A stretch of 35,413 bases of DNA from Sphingomonas sp. (lineage in GTDB: Bacteria; Pseudomonadota; Alphaproteobacteria; Sphingomonadales; Sphingomonadaceae): NCBI GenBank assembly GCA_019753375.1, contig JAIELC010000003.1, positions 1 to 35,413 of the forward strand. Reading direction: 5' to 3'. Shown here piece by piece: positions 23,983-32,306 of the stretch; the stretch's first letter is position 1; each line of letters opens with the position of its first letter. The notes beneath the pieces were generated by a model. The model made no database searches, was not told where the DNA came from, and saw nothing but the letters and a program-made list of their open reading frames with translations. The position numbers and the translations under genes are program-made.

Positions 23983-24483
23983 TCAGGCAACCGAATCCCA
24001 CAACTGGACCACATCGGGATCGGCGGCAAAAACCAGTCGCCGCGCGGCGCGGCGCGCAAAGGCGAGCGTGATCCGTTTGCGCGACGGTGCGGCCAACGGC
24101 GTGCTGTGCGCTTCGCGGACGATCGACGCATCGTAGCGGTCAGCGACGATCAGGCCCGTGCGTTCGGGCAGAAACGCGTCGCCCGACAGCGGCGATACGT
24201 CAAACCCATGCGGCACTGCCCAGAAAAATCGATCGCAATGCGCCAGATAATCGGGCCATTTGCCGTCGCCCAGCAAATCGGCGCGCGACACCTTGATCTC
24301 GACGATGACGATCTGCCCGCGCGCATCGATCGCCATCAGATCGGCCCGGCGCCCGCCATCGAGCTGGACCTCCGCGATCGCCAGCAAATCGTGGCGCAGC
24401 AGCATCCGGGTCACCCCGCGCGCAACATCGGTGGCGGTGAGCGGTCCGGATATGCTCGAATCGGCGGCGAGGATTGATGCCAT
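23983..24483 (-). CDS. mmcB: MmcB-family DNA repair protein
   Basis: This 166-residue protein matches the MmcB (DUF1052) family, SOS-associated and predicted to be nuclease-like, described in Caulobacter in mitomycin C resistance. A PD-(D/E)xK-like core is visible: D48 in R-R-A-D-L-M, then I-V-I-V-E62-I-K64. A GTG 6 nt further upstream (24489) is an alternative start. No ribosome-binding site stands out, and no clear LexA box was recognised upstream. It is convergent with the ankyrin gene across repeat B. Confidence 0.88.
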   Translation of the reverse strand: MASILAADSSISGPLTATDVARGVTRMLLRHDLLAIAEVQLDGGRRADLMAIDARGQIVIVEIKVSRADLLGDGKWPDYLAHCDRFFWAVPHGFDVSPLSGDAFLPERTGLIVADRYDASIVREAHSTPLAAPSRKRITLAFARRAARRLVFAADPDVVQLWDSVA

Positions 24484-24535
24484 CGCCACCGATTAGAACA
24501 TTAAGCGAACATATGAAAGACTGTGTTGCGCCGGA

Positions 24536-25213
24536 TCAGCGATAAAAGACGTGGTTGCCGATCGAGGCAACCCGCGTCATCCGCCAGCCTGGCGACACGC
24601 GGCGCGCATGGAAATACAGGGCATCGTCGGCCGCACTTGACCAGCCATCGCGCAGCGCGAGCTGCGCAATCGCCGTTGCGGTCCGGAACGAAGCCGATCC
24701 GGTTGAAACGCGCGGCATCACCCCGCCGCGCACGAACGAGAACTGACCCGCCTGTGTCACGACCGAGCAAACCGATTTGGGAAACCGTCCCGATTGCGTC
24801 CGGTTCAGGATGACCTTGGCAACCGCCAGCTGGCCCGAAAGCGGTTCGCCCTTCGATTCAAAATACACTGCCTCAGCGAGGCACTTCAGATCCCCGTCAA
24901 GCTGATCGGGCATGTCCTGCGCAGCGACAGCTTCGGAAAGGCTTGCATAGGTGCTCGCATCGGCATCGCTGTCGTCGGTCGCAGCATTGGCAGCGGCAGG
25001 ATCGGCGGCAGGATCAACTGCGGGATCGGTCGCGGCGGCCTCAGGCTGGGCGAGGGGGGCCGAAGACGGAATAATCCGGGTGTCGGGGACGAGCGACGGC
25101 GTTGAAACGGTCGGTCGGTTGAGATCATAGGCAAGGCCCGGCGCGCTGACGCTGGCCAGACCAAGGGTAACAAAAATCACCGCGGAAAGGGCGGTGCGGT
25201 TCATCAACGACAT
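24536..25213 (-). CDS. SleB-type cell wall hydrolase
   Basis: This 225-residue secreted protein has a signal segment (M-N-R-T-A-L-S-A-V-I-F-V... to G-L-A-Y) and a low-complexity Ala/Asp/Pro linker (about 50-90). A C-terminal SleB/hydrolase_2 domain then starts at C111-L-A-E-A-V-Y-F-E119, with E114 or E119 as likely catalytic acid. The domain cleaves peptidoglycan glycan strands in spore germination and, in non-spore-formers such as this, is thought to remodel the wall. An ATG at 25204 is an alternative start. Confidence 0.92.
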   Translation of the reverse strand: MSLMNRTALSAVIFVTLGLASVSAPGLAYDLNRPTVSTPSLVPDTRIIPSSAPLAQPEAAATDPAVDPAADPAAANAATDDSDADASTYASLSEAVAAQDMPDQLDGDLKCLAEAVYFESKGEPLSGQLAVAKVILNRTQSGRFPKSVCSVVTQAGQFSFVRGGVMPRVSTGSASFRTATAIAQLALRDGWSSAADDALYFHARRVSPGWRMTRVASIGNHVFYR

Positions 25214-25391
25214 TGAAACAACAGTAAATGCGGTGAGCGTGCAACCGAGACGAAATCGAAGAGTTTACCTCTTTGAACCATCGGCTGGACCAACTCCCCG
25301 ACTGCGTCACCGGTCGATATCGCACATCGCGCCGGCACAACGCTTTAAACGTGGTCCGCGCGCCTTATTCGGCCGGGGCGACCGGTCAACC

Positions 25392-25727
25392 TTAAAGAAT
25401 CGTTTCAGCGGCGAAGCGTTCTGCCGACGCGATGTCCAGTTCGATTACCCAAAGATCCGGGTCGAATTGGCGACGGCGGTGCCAGAAGTCGGTGATGCTT
25501 TGCGCGTCGGCACTGTCGGCGGGGCCGATCCGGGCCAATGTCGCCGCCGCCTGACCCTGGGGTTCGCGCTGGTAAATTCCTGTAAAGACGCCTTTATCAA
25601 AGGTAACAATTAATAACGCGCCATCCTGCGCCTCGCCGCGCGCAAGCACCACCGCCATGCCGCCCGCGTCGTTCACGCGTCGCAGCAGCGCCCCGACATG
25701 GACGTCGCTGCGCAATCGATCGGTCAT
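25392..25727 (-). CDS. DUF1491 family protein
   Basis: This 111-residue protein resembles alphaproteobacterial DUF1491: the start has V-H-V-G-A-L-L-R-R-V-N and the end has F-W-H-R-R-R-Q-F-D-P-D-L-W-V-I-E-L-D. No catalytic motif, signal or membrane segment is seen, and function is unknown. Its ATG overlaps the TGA of the PaaI-type thioesterase gene by 4 bp (25724-25727), so it is the last gene of the hpf/ptsN-side operon. The 178 bp beyond its stop, up to the SleB gene start, show no gene. Confidence 0.8.
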   Translation of the reverse strand: MTDRLRSDVHVGALLRRVNDAGGMAVVLARGEAQDGALLIVTFDKGVFTGIYQREPQGQAAATLARIGPADSADAQSITDFWHRRRQFDPDLWVIELDIASAERFAAETIL

Positions 25728-26251
25728 GAATCGCGCGACTCGCTGGCCCTGGGGTTCATCCGGTACCCGGGAAGCGAGGCGAGCGGCATGCGCGAGCGCA
25801 TGAAGGTGCCGGTACCGCGCGCGACTTCCTCACCATCCGCATCGATCAGACGAGCGTCGGCGATCAATACCCGGCGCTGGCCACTGATCCAGCGGCCTTC
25901 CGCCACCACTTGTCCCTCGCGCAGCGGTCGCGTGAACAACAGGTTGAAGGCAGTCGTCAGCAGAAAGCGGTCGGTGACAAGGCTGTTGGCCGCGTAAAAG
26001 GCCGCATCGTCGAGCATCTTGAAATAGCTGGTCCCGTGGACCGCGCCGCCGGCATGATAATAACGCTGATCGACGAGGAAATGGATGCGAGCAACCCCGC
26101 CCTCGGTAATGTCGAGCCGCGATTCGAATAGCTGGTTAATCGGCGCTGCCGCATAGAGCGATTCGAGCGCCCGAAAATGCGCGGCCGCACCGGCGACTGC
26201 CGCGTCGCCCCCTGCATCTGCCGCCGCATCGCCAGCTTCAGGCAGCGTCAC
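25724..26251 (-). CDS. PaaI-type hotdog thioesterase
   Basis: This 175-residue protein has a hotdog fold with H-A-G-G-A-V-H-G at 66-73 and D81/D82 on the following helix, the usual active site of PaaI/acyl-CoA thioesterases. It hydrolyses aryl- or acyl-CoA esters; the substrate is not known. Translation begins at GTG 26251, overlapping the ptsN 3' end by 14 nt, with AGG about 5 nt upstream. The first 25 residues are Ala/Asp-rich and may be a poorly conserved extension. Confidence 0.88.
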   Translation of the reverse strand: MTLPEAGDAAADAGGDAAVAGAAAHFRALESLYAAAPINQLFESRLDITEGGVARIHFLVDQRYYHAGGAVHGTSYFKMLDDAAFYAANSLVTDRFLLTTAFNLLFTRPLREGQVVAEGRWISGQRRVLIADARLIDADGEEVARGTGTFMRSRMPLASLPGYRMNPRASESRDS

Positions 26252-26705
26252 GCGCCTGATCCTGTGTCCACAGGGCGTAGAGCGCGTCGGGCGACCCGGC
26301 GCCGCGCAACTTGGCGATGAAGCCGCGATCGCGCAGCTGTCGCGACACCCGGGCCAGGGCCTTTAGATGCGCGGCCCCGGCATCGGTCGGCGACAACATC
26401 GCAAAGACCAGATCAACCGGCAGCCCGTCGACCGCTTCGAAATCGAGCGGCTGCGACAAGCGCGCAAAAATACCGACAACATGATCAATCCCCGCCATGC
26501 GGCCATGGGGAATGGCAATGCCGCCGCCGAATCCGGTTGATCCTATGCGTTCGCGATCGGACAAAGCCGCCGCAACATCGGCCGCGTTGACCGCATAAGC
26601 GTCGCCCAGCCGGGCGGCGAGATCGGCGAACAGGCTTTTCCGGCTCTTGGCGGTCAGGCCTTCGATCACGGTCTGAGGGAGTAGCAAATCACTGAAATCG
26701 GTCAT
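26238..26705 (-). CDS. ptsN: PTS IIA-like nitrogen-regulatory protein
   Basis: This 155-residue EIIA-Ntr protein has the phosphorylated histidine in I-A-I-P-H67-G-R, preceded by S-T-G-F-G-G-G. It receives phosphate from PtsP/NPr and regulates potassium transport, nitrogen and stress responses by protein contacts. The open frame begins at 26834, but M-T-D-F-S-D at 26705 matches the family start and has AAGGAC upstream. It lies 85 bp downstream of hpf, the common hpf-ptsN order of proteobacteria; rpoN is not in the window at this locus. Confidence 0.95.
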   Translation of the reverse strand: MTDFSDLLLPQTVIEGLTAKSRKSLFADLAARLGDAYAVNAADVAAALSDRERIGSTGFGGGIAIPHGRMAGIDHVVGIFARLSQPLDFEAVDGLPVDLVFAMLSPTDAGAAHLKALARVSRQLRDRGFIAKLRGAGSPDALYALWTQDQARDAA

Positions 26706-26790
26706 GACCGTCCTTGGACGCACCGAACAGGTGTCTAAAAATTTCCGGGGCGGGGCGGCGCATACGCCCGATTGCGGTGGAGGGGAAGGG

Positions 26791-27408
26791 CTATCCGCCG
26801 CGGCCCGGCTCAACCCAGCCGATCGTCCCGTCACCTCGCCGATAGACCATGTTGTAATCGCCGGTGCCGCTATTGCGAAACATCAGCGCGGCAGTGTTGC
26901 GCAAATCGAGCATCATCACCGCGTCGGACACCGTGGCATCGGGCACGTCGACGCGGGTTTCGGCGACAATCACTGGCGCATCGGCAACTTCGTCATCATC
27001 GACGGTTTCGCTGAACAACGTATAGCGCGCGTTGTAAAATCGGCTGTCGGTATCGCCCGCCGCATCGGGCAGCGCGTCTGTGGGCACCGCATCGGCACCG
27101 TGATTGCCGTTGCGATCCTTCAATCGACGCATATAGCGGCGAAGCTGTTTTTCGATCTTTTCGGCCGCGCCGTCGAACGCGCCATGCGCTTCCATGCCAT
27201 CGTTGCGGCCCTTCAGGATCAGGCCCTGCATCACATGCGCGACAATATCGCAGGTAAAGCCGTTGTCATGGGGGCCTTTGCCCAGCGTGACATGGGCGGA
27301 AATCGCGCGGGAAAAATATTTATCGGCAATCGCCTGCAGCCTGGTTCGGATGTGGAGCCGCAGGGCCTCGCCCGTTTCGACCTGATGTCCCGATACCCGG
27401 ATGTCCAT
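26791..27408 (-). CDS. hpf: Long-form ribosome hibernation-promoting factor
   Basis: This 205-residue protein has an N-terminal HPF/YfiA domain (M-D-I-R-V-S-G-H-Q-V, about 1-105) that sits in the ribosome mRNA/tRNA channel. A variable linker leads to the C-terminal dimerisation domain (F-R-N-S-G-T-G-D-Y-N-M-V-Y-R-R-G-D-G) that joins two ribosomes into 100S particles. A GAGGAG ribosome-binding site lies about 8 nt before the ATG. ptsN follows on the same strand. Confidence 0.95.
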   Translation of the reverse strand: MDIRVSGHQVETGEALRLHIRTRLQAIADKYFSRAISAHVTLGKGPHDNGFTCDIVAHVMQGLILKGRNDGMEAHGAFDGAAEKIEKQLRRYMRRLKDRNGNHGADAVPTDALPDAAGDTDSRFYNARYTLFSETVDDDEVADAPVIVAETRVDVPDATVSDAVMMLDLRNTAALMFRNSGTGDYNMVYRRGDGTIGWVEPGRGG

Positions 27409-27468
27409 GGCGTTCTCTCCTCAAAAACCAAATGCCGCACGCCGATCGCTGGGCGCGGACCACCAACG

Positions 27469-28164
27469 TCAGCCTGATGCCGTGACCTCCCCCCATAAGG
27501 GATTGGTCAGTCCGGCCAGAAATGCCCGGTGCCGCTCAAGCTCATCGGCACTGGGGGCGAAATGGCGCGGCGGGCGCGCGACGGCCGGCGCAACCGGCTT
27601 GGCTGCGGCATCGATGTCGCTGGTCGTCTCGATGGCCAGGGTCAGCCCAATCTGACGACCGCCGGTCAGTTCGACATAAACCTGGGCAAGAAGCTGGGCG
27701 TCGAGCAACGCCCCGTGCAGCACGCGGTGGCTGCGATCGACGCCAAAGCGCGAGCACAGCGCATCCAGCGAATGCTTGGCTCCGGGAAAACGGCTGCGGG
27801 CAAGGGTCAGCGTGTCGACCATCCGGTCCATCGCAACCGTGACGCGGCCGCAGCGGCCAAGCTCACCGTTCAGAAAGCCGAAATCGAAATTGGCATTATG
27901 CGCAATCAGCGGACTGTCGGCGATAAACTCGATGAGATGCTCTGCCATGTCGGCGAATACAGGCTTGTCGGAAAGAAATATGTCCGAAAGCCCGTGAATG
28001 GCCTGGGCTTCGGCCGCCATTGGCCGTTCGGGATTGAAATAGGCGTGGAATGTCCGCCCCGTCTCCACCCGGTTGACCAGTTCGACACACCCGATTTCAA
28101 CCAGCCGATCGCCATTCGAAAAACTAAGGCCGGTGGTTTCGGTGTCGAAAACAATCTCTCGCAT
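27469..28164 (-). CDS. dnaQ: DNA polymerase III epsilon subunit
   Basis: This 231-residue 3'-5' exonuclease has ExoI F-D-T-E-T-T-G (D7, E9), ExoII H-N-A-N-F-D-F and ExoIII H-x4-D in H-G-A-L-L-D-A. It is the proofreading subunit of the replicative polymerase; the C-terminal ~45 residues would contact the alpha subunit. The start at ATG 28164 is chosen because M-R-E-I-V-F-D-T-E is the family N-terminus; the open frame reaches 28200. It follows coaE by 8 nt in the ppsR-maf-aroE-coaE-dnaQ operon next to oriC. Confidence 0.96.
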   Translation of the reverse strand: MREIVFDTETTGLSFSNGDRLVEIGCVELVNRVETGRTFHAYFNPERPMAAEAQAIHGLSDIFLSDKPVFADMAEHLIEFIADSPLIAHNANFDFGFLNGELGRCGRVTVAMDRMVDTLTLARSRFPGAKHSLDALCSRFGVDRSHRVLHGALLDAQLLAQVYVELTGGRQIGLTLAIETTSDIDAAAKPVAPAVARPPRHFAPSADELERHRAFLAGLTNPLWGEVTASG

Positions 28165-28172
28165 TTGCCCGA

Positions 28173-28766
28173 CTATCCACCCACTTGCGCCAACAGGCAA
28201 GCAATCACCGCATCAACCTGCTCGCGGGTTTCCTCAATCGATACACCGGTATCGATGATGAACCCCGCGCGGGCGCGTTTTTCATGATCGGGGGTTTGGC
28301 GCGCCAGGATGCTGGCCAGCCGTTCATCGCTTTGGCCCGCCCGCGCCAGCACGCGCGCGCGCTGAACGTGATGCGGGGCAGAAACAACCGCGATGGCGTC
28401 GACATGCGCATCGCCGCCAGTTTCGAAAAGCAATGGCACGTCAAACACAACCATTGGCGCGGCGGCATGATCCGCCAGAAAATCGGCGCGCGCCCGCGCC
28501 ACGGCCGGATGCACAATCGCCTCCAGCCGCTGAATCGCCTGATCGTCGCCGAACACCGCGGCGCCCAGCCGTGGGCGATCAACGCCGTCCGCGCCGGTTG
28601 TCCCGGGAAACGCGGCTTCGATATCCGCCAACAGCGCGCCACCCGGACCTTGCAGCCTGTGCACGACGGCATCGGCGTCGAAAACGGGGATGCCGGCATC
28701 GGCAAACATCGCCGCCACAGTGGATTTTCCCATGCCGATCGATCCGGTCAGGCCCAGCTTGATCAT
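28173..28766 (-). CDS. coaE: Dephospho-CoA kinase
   Basis: This 197-residue P-loop kinase has G-S-I-G-M-G-K-S-T at 8-16 and D-A-D-A-V-V-H at about 29-35. It phosphorylates dephospho-CoA at the 3'-hydroxyl in the last step of coenzyme A synthesis. The ATG overlaps the aroE TGA by 4 bp. Confidence 0.97.
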   Translation of the reverse strand: MIKLGLTGSIGMGKSTVAAMFADAGIPVFDADAVVHRLQGPGGALLADIEAAFPGTTGADGVDRPRLGAAVFGDDQAIQRLEAIVHPAVARARADFLADHAAAPMVVFDVPLLFETGGDAHVDAIAVVSAPHHVQRARVLARAGQSDERLASILARQTPDHEKRARAGFIIDTGVSIEETREQVDAVIACLLAQVGG

Positions 28767-29575
28767 GTCGTCAGCAACACGCGCAGTGCATCGTCGCGGT
28801 CCCGCGGGGGTTCGGCACCAAAAAACAGCTCGAACGCCAGGGCCGCCTGCCCAATCAGCATATCGAGCCCGTCAACCGTATCGAGACCGCGCTGGTGCGC
28901 TTGCGCCAGCAAGGCGGTTTCCAGCGGCGCATAGACGACATCATAAACGATCGCGTCGTCGGGGAGCGGTGCCAGATCGATATCGAGCGCGGGCTGGCCC
29001 GTCATGCCAAGCGCGCTGCTGTTGACGAGCAGCGCCACTGGCGGCAGCGGCGCACCCAATGGTTTGACCTCTCCCTTCAGGCCAAACATCGACAGCAAAG
29101 CCGCGGCCTTTAATGGCGTGCGATTATACAGCGTTACCGGACCGACCCCCAGCCGGGCCAGTGCGAACAAGACCGCGCGCGCTGCGCCGCCCGCGCCGAT
29201 AACGGCAACGGGCCTGCCGTCCAGGTCAATGCCGGCAATCGGCGCGGCAAAGCCGGCCGCGTCGGTATTGGTACCGATCAACGACCCATCGGGCTGGCGG
29301 AGCACCGTATTCATCGCGCCGATCGTCCCGCGCACATTGCCCGGATCATCAACCTGCGCCATCACCGAAACCTTGTGCGGGATGGTGACATTGCATCCCC
29401 GCCAAGTCGCTTCGTCGCGGCGCGCCACGATATAGGCCGGCAGTTCCTCAACAGCGACGCGGTGGGTGCGGTAGCTGCCGTCGATGCCGAGTTGATCGAG
29501 CCAAAACCCGTGAATAATCGGGGACTTGGAATGGGCAATCGGGTCGCCGATCACCTCGGCAAAAGGTGACGTCAT
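28763..29575 (-). CDS. aroE: Shikimate dehydrogenase
   Basis: This 270-residue enzyme reduces 3-dehydroshikimate with NADPH in aromatic amino acid synthesis. Substrate serines lie in H-S-K-S-P (15-19), catalytic K68 in N-V-T-I-P-H-K, and D105 in T-N-T-D-A-A-G. The NADP motif G-A-G-G-A-A-R is at 127-133. It overlaps maf upstream and coaE downstream by 4 bp each. Confidence 0.97.
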   Translation of the reverse strand: MTSPFAEVIGDPIAHSKSPIIHGFWLDQLGIDGSYRTHRVAVEELPAYIVARRDEATWRGCNVTIPHKVSVMAQVDDPGNVRGTIGAMNTVLRQPDGSLIGTNTDAAGFAAPIAGIDLDGRPVAVIGAGGAARAVLFALARLGVGPVTLYNRTPLKAAALLSMFGLKGEVKPLGAPLPPVALLVNSSALGMTGQPALDIDLAPLPDDAIVYDVVYAPLETALLAQAHQRGLDTVDGLDMLIGQAALAFELFFGAEPPRDRDDALRVLLTT

Positions 29576-30168
29576 GACGGCAAGGCCCCTCTGATCCGCA
29601 GGAAATCAAGCACCGGCAGCAACGGCATCCCCATCACGGTGAACTGGCTTCCCTCAATCCGGTGAAACAGCTGCACACCGGGTCCTTCGACGCGGTAACA
29701 TCCCACACAGCCCGCAATCGCCGGCCATTCCAGGTCAAGATAGCGCTCGATAAAGGCATCCGACAACATGCGGACGTGCATCCGCGCCACATCGACGTGG
29801 CGCCAGATCGGCACGCCATCAAGCGCGATCACGGCGGCACTGATCAGATCATGGCGTGCCCCCGACATCATCCGCAAATGGGTCGCCGCATCCGCGCGGT
29901 CCAACGGTTTGTCGAGCAGCCTGCCATCGCCAAGCGCAACGACCGAATCGCCGCCGAGCACCAGCGCGCCGGGCCGCTCGCGCGATATCTTGACCGCTTT
30001 CAGCTCCGCAAGCGCGTCGGCAATGTCGCGCGGCGCCGCATTGTCGGCGAGCATCGCGTCTTTAACCGCACGCTCATCGACCCTTGCGGCCACTGCGTCG
30101 TGCGCCACCCCGGCCGCGTTGAGCATGGCGCGTCGCGATGCGCTGGTCGAGGCAAGCACCACGCTCAT
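29572..30168 (-). CDS. maf: Maf-family nucleoside triphosphate pyrophosphatase
   Basis: This 198-residue protein has S-T-S-A-S-R-R at 7-13, D-E-R-A-V-K at 31-36 and L-G-G-D74-S-V-V, the Maf active-site set. It hydrolyses non-canonical or pyrimidine NTPs such as dTTP/UTP, preventing their incorporation; which subfamily (YhdE or YceF) is not decided. The G-G-D rather than G-A-D at the catalytic aspartate is a mild variant. It overlaps ppsR and aroE by 4 bp. Confidence 0.95.
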   Translation of the reverse strand: MSVVLASTSASRRAMLNAAGVAHDAVAARVDERAVKDAMLADNAAPRDIADALAELKAVKISRERPGALVLGGDSVVALGDGRLLDKPLDRADAATHLRMMSGARHDLISAAVIALDGVPIWRHVDVARMHVRMLSDAFIERYLDLEWPAIAGCVGCYRVEGPGVQLFHRIEGSQFTVMGMPLLPVLDFLRIRGALPS

Positions 30169-30986
30169 ATCGTCGACTTGCGTTCGCTGACGAGGGCGAT
30201 GATCGCCGCGGCGGTTTCCTCAATCGACCGGCGCGTCACATCGATCACCGGCCAGCCATTGTCGGCAAACATCCGGCGCGCAAAGGTGACTTCGCGTGTT
30301 ACCGCCTCCTGATTGACATAGGCGGTTTCGGGCGCCTGATTGAGCGATAACAGGCGGTTGCGCCGCACCTGGATCAACCGATCGGCGCTGGTGGTCAAGC
30401 CAACCACCAGGGGATGCTTTAGCGAATAGAGCGCCGACGGCGGCGGCGATTCGATCACGATCGGGATGTTCGCGGTCTTGAATCCCCGGTTGGCGAGATA
30501 GATCGACGTCGGTGTCTTGGACGAGCGTGAAACACCGGCAAGAATGATATCGGCTTCTTCCCAATCCTCTGCACCAATCCCGTCGTCATGCGCAATCGTG
30601 AACTGGATCGCTTCGACCCGCTGGAAATAAGCGGCGTCGAGCACATGCTGGCGTCCGGGGCGCGCCTTGGCCTGCTGGCCGAGGAGTCCCGACAGCGCGT
30701 CGGTGACCGAATCGAGCGGAGCGACCGCCGGCAGGCCAAGGGCGCGGCATTGTGCTTCAAGCGTGCGCCGGGTCGCCTGATTGACCAATGTAAACAGCAC
30801 CAGTCCCGGATTTTGCGCGATTTCCTGAAGGATGCGTTCCAGATGCGCTTCGCTGCGCACCATCGGCCAGAAATGCCGGATGGTTTCAACATCATCATAT
30901 TGGGCGAGCGCGGCCTTGGCGATGTTATCGAGCGTTTCGCCCGTCGAATCGGACAATAAATGGACGTGCAGCCGGGTCATGCGCAT
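30165..30986 (-). CDS. ppsR: Pyruvate phosphate dikinase/PEP synthase regulatory protein (DUF299)
   Basis: This 273-residue bifunctional kinase/pyrophosphorylase carries the DUF299 signatures L-H-V-H-L-L-S-D-S-T-G-E-T near the start and a P-loop-like G-V-S-R-S-S-K-T-P-T-S. It inactivates pyruvate phosphate dikinase or PEP synthase by ADP-dependent threonine phosphorylation and reverses this with phosphate. Its homologue (RP001) is the conserved left neighbour of oriC in alphaproteobacteria. Start ATG 30986 or 30980 is chosen; the open frame to 31040 enters the proposed origin and is rejected. Confidence 0.92.
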   Translation of the reverse strand: MRMTRLHVHLLSDSTGETLDNIAKAALAQYDDVETIRHFWPMVRSEAHLERILQEIAQNPGLVLFTLVNQATRRTLEAQCRALGLPAVAPLDSVTDALSGLLGQQAKARPGRQHVLDAAYFQRVEAIQFTIAHDDGIGAEDWEEADIILAGVSRSSKTPTSIYLANRGFKTANIPIVIESPPPSALYSLKHPLVVGLTTSADRLIQVRRNRLLSLNQAPETAYVNQEAVTREVTFARRMFADNGWPVIDVTRRSIEETAAAIIALVSERKSTI

Positions 30987-30991
30987 GGATC

Positions 30992-31122
30992 TGTGGACAA
31001 CATGCGGAAAAGGGCTAGCGCAACCTGCCGTTTCGGCCAAGCGCGCGATTGCCGTGGATAAGACAGGGCGCTATCCACAGCTGCGTGAACATGGGATTGA
31101 TCGACCCACAGTCTGTGGAAAA
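30992..31122. promoter_or_regulatory. Cluster of four near-consensus DnaA boxes
   Basis: Relative to TGTGGATAA, the boxes are TGTGGACAA (30992-31000, plus), CGTGGATAA (31053-31061, plus), CTATCCACA (31071-31079, minus orientation) and TGTGGAAAA (31114-31122, plus). Each differs from consensus by one base. None is a perfect box. Confidence 0.8.
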
Positions 31123-31240
31123 CGGGGACGACCAATACCGACTCATCGCACATCCACGGGGGATTGAGGGTCAAGCTGTTGGCAAGTTGGGCAGCAAAAA
31201 CTTAGCCCGGCAATCCACCCACCAACAACATCAACAACCC

Positions 31241-31265
31241 TTATAGATTCTTTTATTAGTATATT
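31241..31265. promoter_or_regulatory. AT-rich tract: candidate unwinding element and/or hemE promoter
   Basis: This 25-bp stretch is nearly all A/T in a GC-rich chromosome, with a GATTC (GANTC) site inside. It lies 18 bp before the hemE start. It could be the DNA unwinding element, the hemE -10 region (TATATT-like), or both. Confidence 0.6.
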
Positions 31266-31283
31266 GGGGAAGGGCCGACAGGC

Positions 31284-32306
31284 ATGACTGCAAAGCCGCT
31301 ACTGGCGACACTGAAGGGCAAGAAGCAAGCCGTCGCGCCGATCTGGCTGATGCGGCAAGCGGGCCGGTATTTGCCCGAATATCGTGCGCTTAGGGCAGAA
31401 AAAGGCGGGTTTCTCGATCTGGTCAATGATAGCGATGCGGCCGCTGAGGTCACGCTCCAGCCGATCCGGCGGTTTGGCTTTGACGGCGCCATTTTGTTTT
31501 CGGATATTTTGATGGTCCCGTCGGCAATGGGGCAGTTTTTGACCTTTGGTGTCGGCGAAGGGCCGCAGCTCTCCCCGCCGTTGGTTGATCATGCGCTGGC
31601 TGATCTTGTCCATGTGCCGGAGCGGCTCGATCCGGTATACGCAACGGTCCGCAAGGTAAAAGCCGCGTTGGACCCGGGCGTGACGTTTCTGGGCTTTGCC
31701 GGCAGTCCGTGGACCGTGGCAACCTATATGGTCGCCGGGCATGGCAGCCGCGATCAGGTTGAAACGCGCCGGTTCGCCGATAAGGATCCGGTGGCATTCG
31801 GCGCGATTATCGACGCGATATCGACCATGACCGTCGAGTATCTTGCCAAACAGATCGACGCCGGGGTTGAGGCGGTGCAGTTGTTCGACAGCTGGGCGGG
31901 CAGCTTGTCGCCGCAGCAGTTTGAAACCTGGGTGATTGCCCCGACCGCCCGGATCGTCCGCGAGCTGAAGGCGCGCCATCCCGATACCCCGATTATTGGT
32001 TTCCCCAAGGGCGCGGGTGGCAAGCTGGTGGCCTATGCGCAGCAAACAGGCGTCGATGCGATCGGTCTGGACGAGACGGTTGATCCGGCCTGGGCGCATG
32101 CCAGCCTGCCGCCTGGGATGCCCGTACAGGGCAATCTTGATCCGCTGGCGGTTATTGCCGGTGGCGCGGCGCTGGATGCCGCTATCGATCGGATTCTGGC
32201 GGCATTTGCCGATCGACCGCATGTCTTCAATCTCGGGCACGGCATTCAGCAGGATACGCCGTTGGCAAATGTCGAACAGGTTTTGACGCGGGTCAGGGGG
32301 CGTTGA
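31284..32306 (+). CDS. hemE: Uroporphyrinogen decarboxylase
   Basis: This 340-residue cytosolic enzyme decarboxylates uroporphyrinogen III to coproporphyrinogen III in haem synthesis. The N-terminal signature P-I-W-L-M-R-Q-A-G-R-Y-L-P-E at 19-32 and G-F-A-G-S-P-W-T-V-A are clear; the length is normal. A GGGGAAGGG ribosome-binding stretch precedes the ATG by about 9 nt. It is the right-hand neighbour of the proposed oriC and overlaps hemJ by one base. Confidence 0.97.
   Translation: MTAKPLLATLKGKKQAVAPIWLMRQAGRYLPEYRALRAEKGGFLDLVNDSDAAAEVTLQPIRRFGFDGAILFSDILMVPSAMGQFLTFGVGEGPQLSPPLVDHALADLVHVPERLDPVYATVRKVKAALDPGVTFLGFAGSPWTVATYMVAGHGSRDQVETRRFADKDPVAFGAIIDAISTMTVEYLAKQIDAGVEAVQLFDSWAGSLSPQQFETWVIAPTARIVRELKARHPDTPIIGFPKGAGGKLVAYAQQTGVDAIGLDETVDPAWAHASLPPGMPVQGNLDPLAVIAGGAALDAAIDRILAAFADRPHVFNLGHGIQQDTPLANVEQVLTRVRGR

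Larger units (their letters stand above)
30987..31283. other. oriC: Putative chromosomal replication origin (oriC)
   Basis: This 297-bp gene-free interval separates divergent ppsR and hemE, the conserved alphaproteobacterial origin setting known from Caulobacter and Rickettsia. It contains four sequences one mismatch from the 9-bp DnaA box within 131 bp, an AT-rich tract next to hemE, and two GANTC (CcrM-type) sites at 31140-31144 and 31246-31250. No CtrA-type TTAA-N7-TTAA site was seen. Genes on both sides are transcribed away from it, as expected for leading-strand bias. Confidence 0.85.

Noticed and set aside
26262..26275. A TGTCCACAGG sequence resembling a DnaA box inside ptsN
   Set aside because: Two mismatches and inside a conserved coding region, away from the box cluster.
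31102..31160. Two further DnaA-like sequences (31102-31110 and around 31152)
   Set aside because: Each has three mismatches to the 9-bp consensus, too weak to count.
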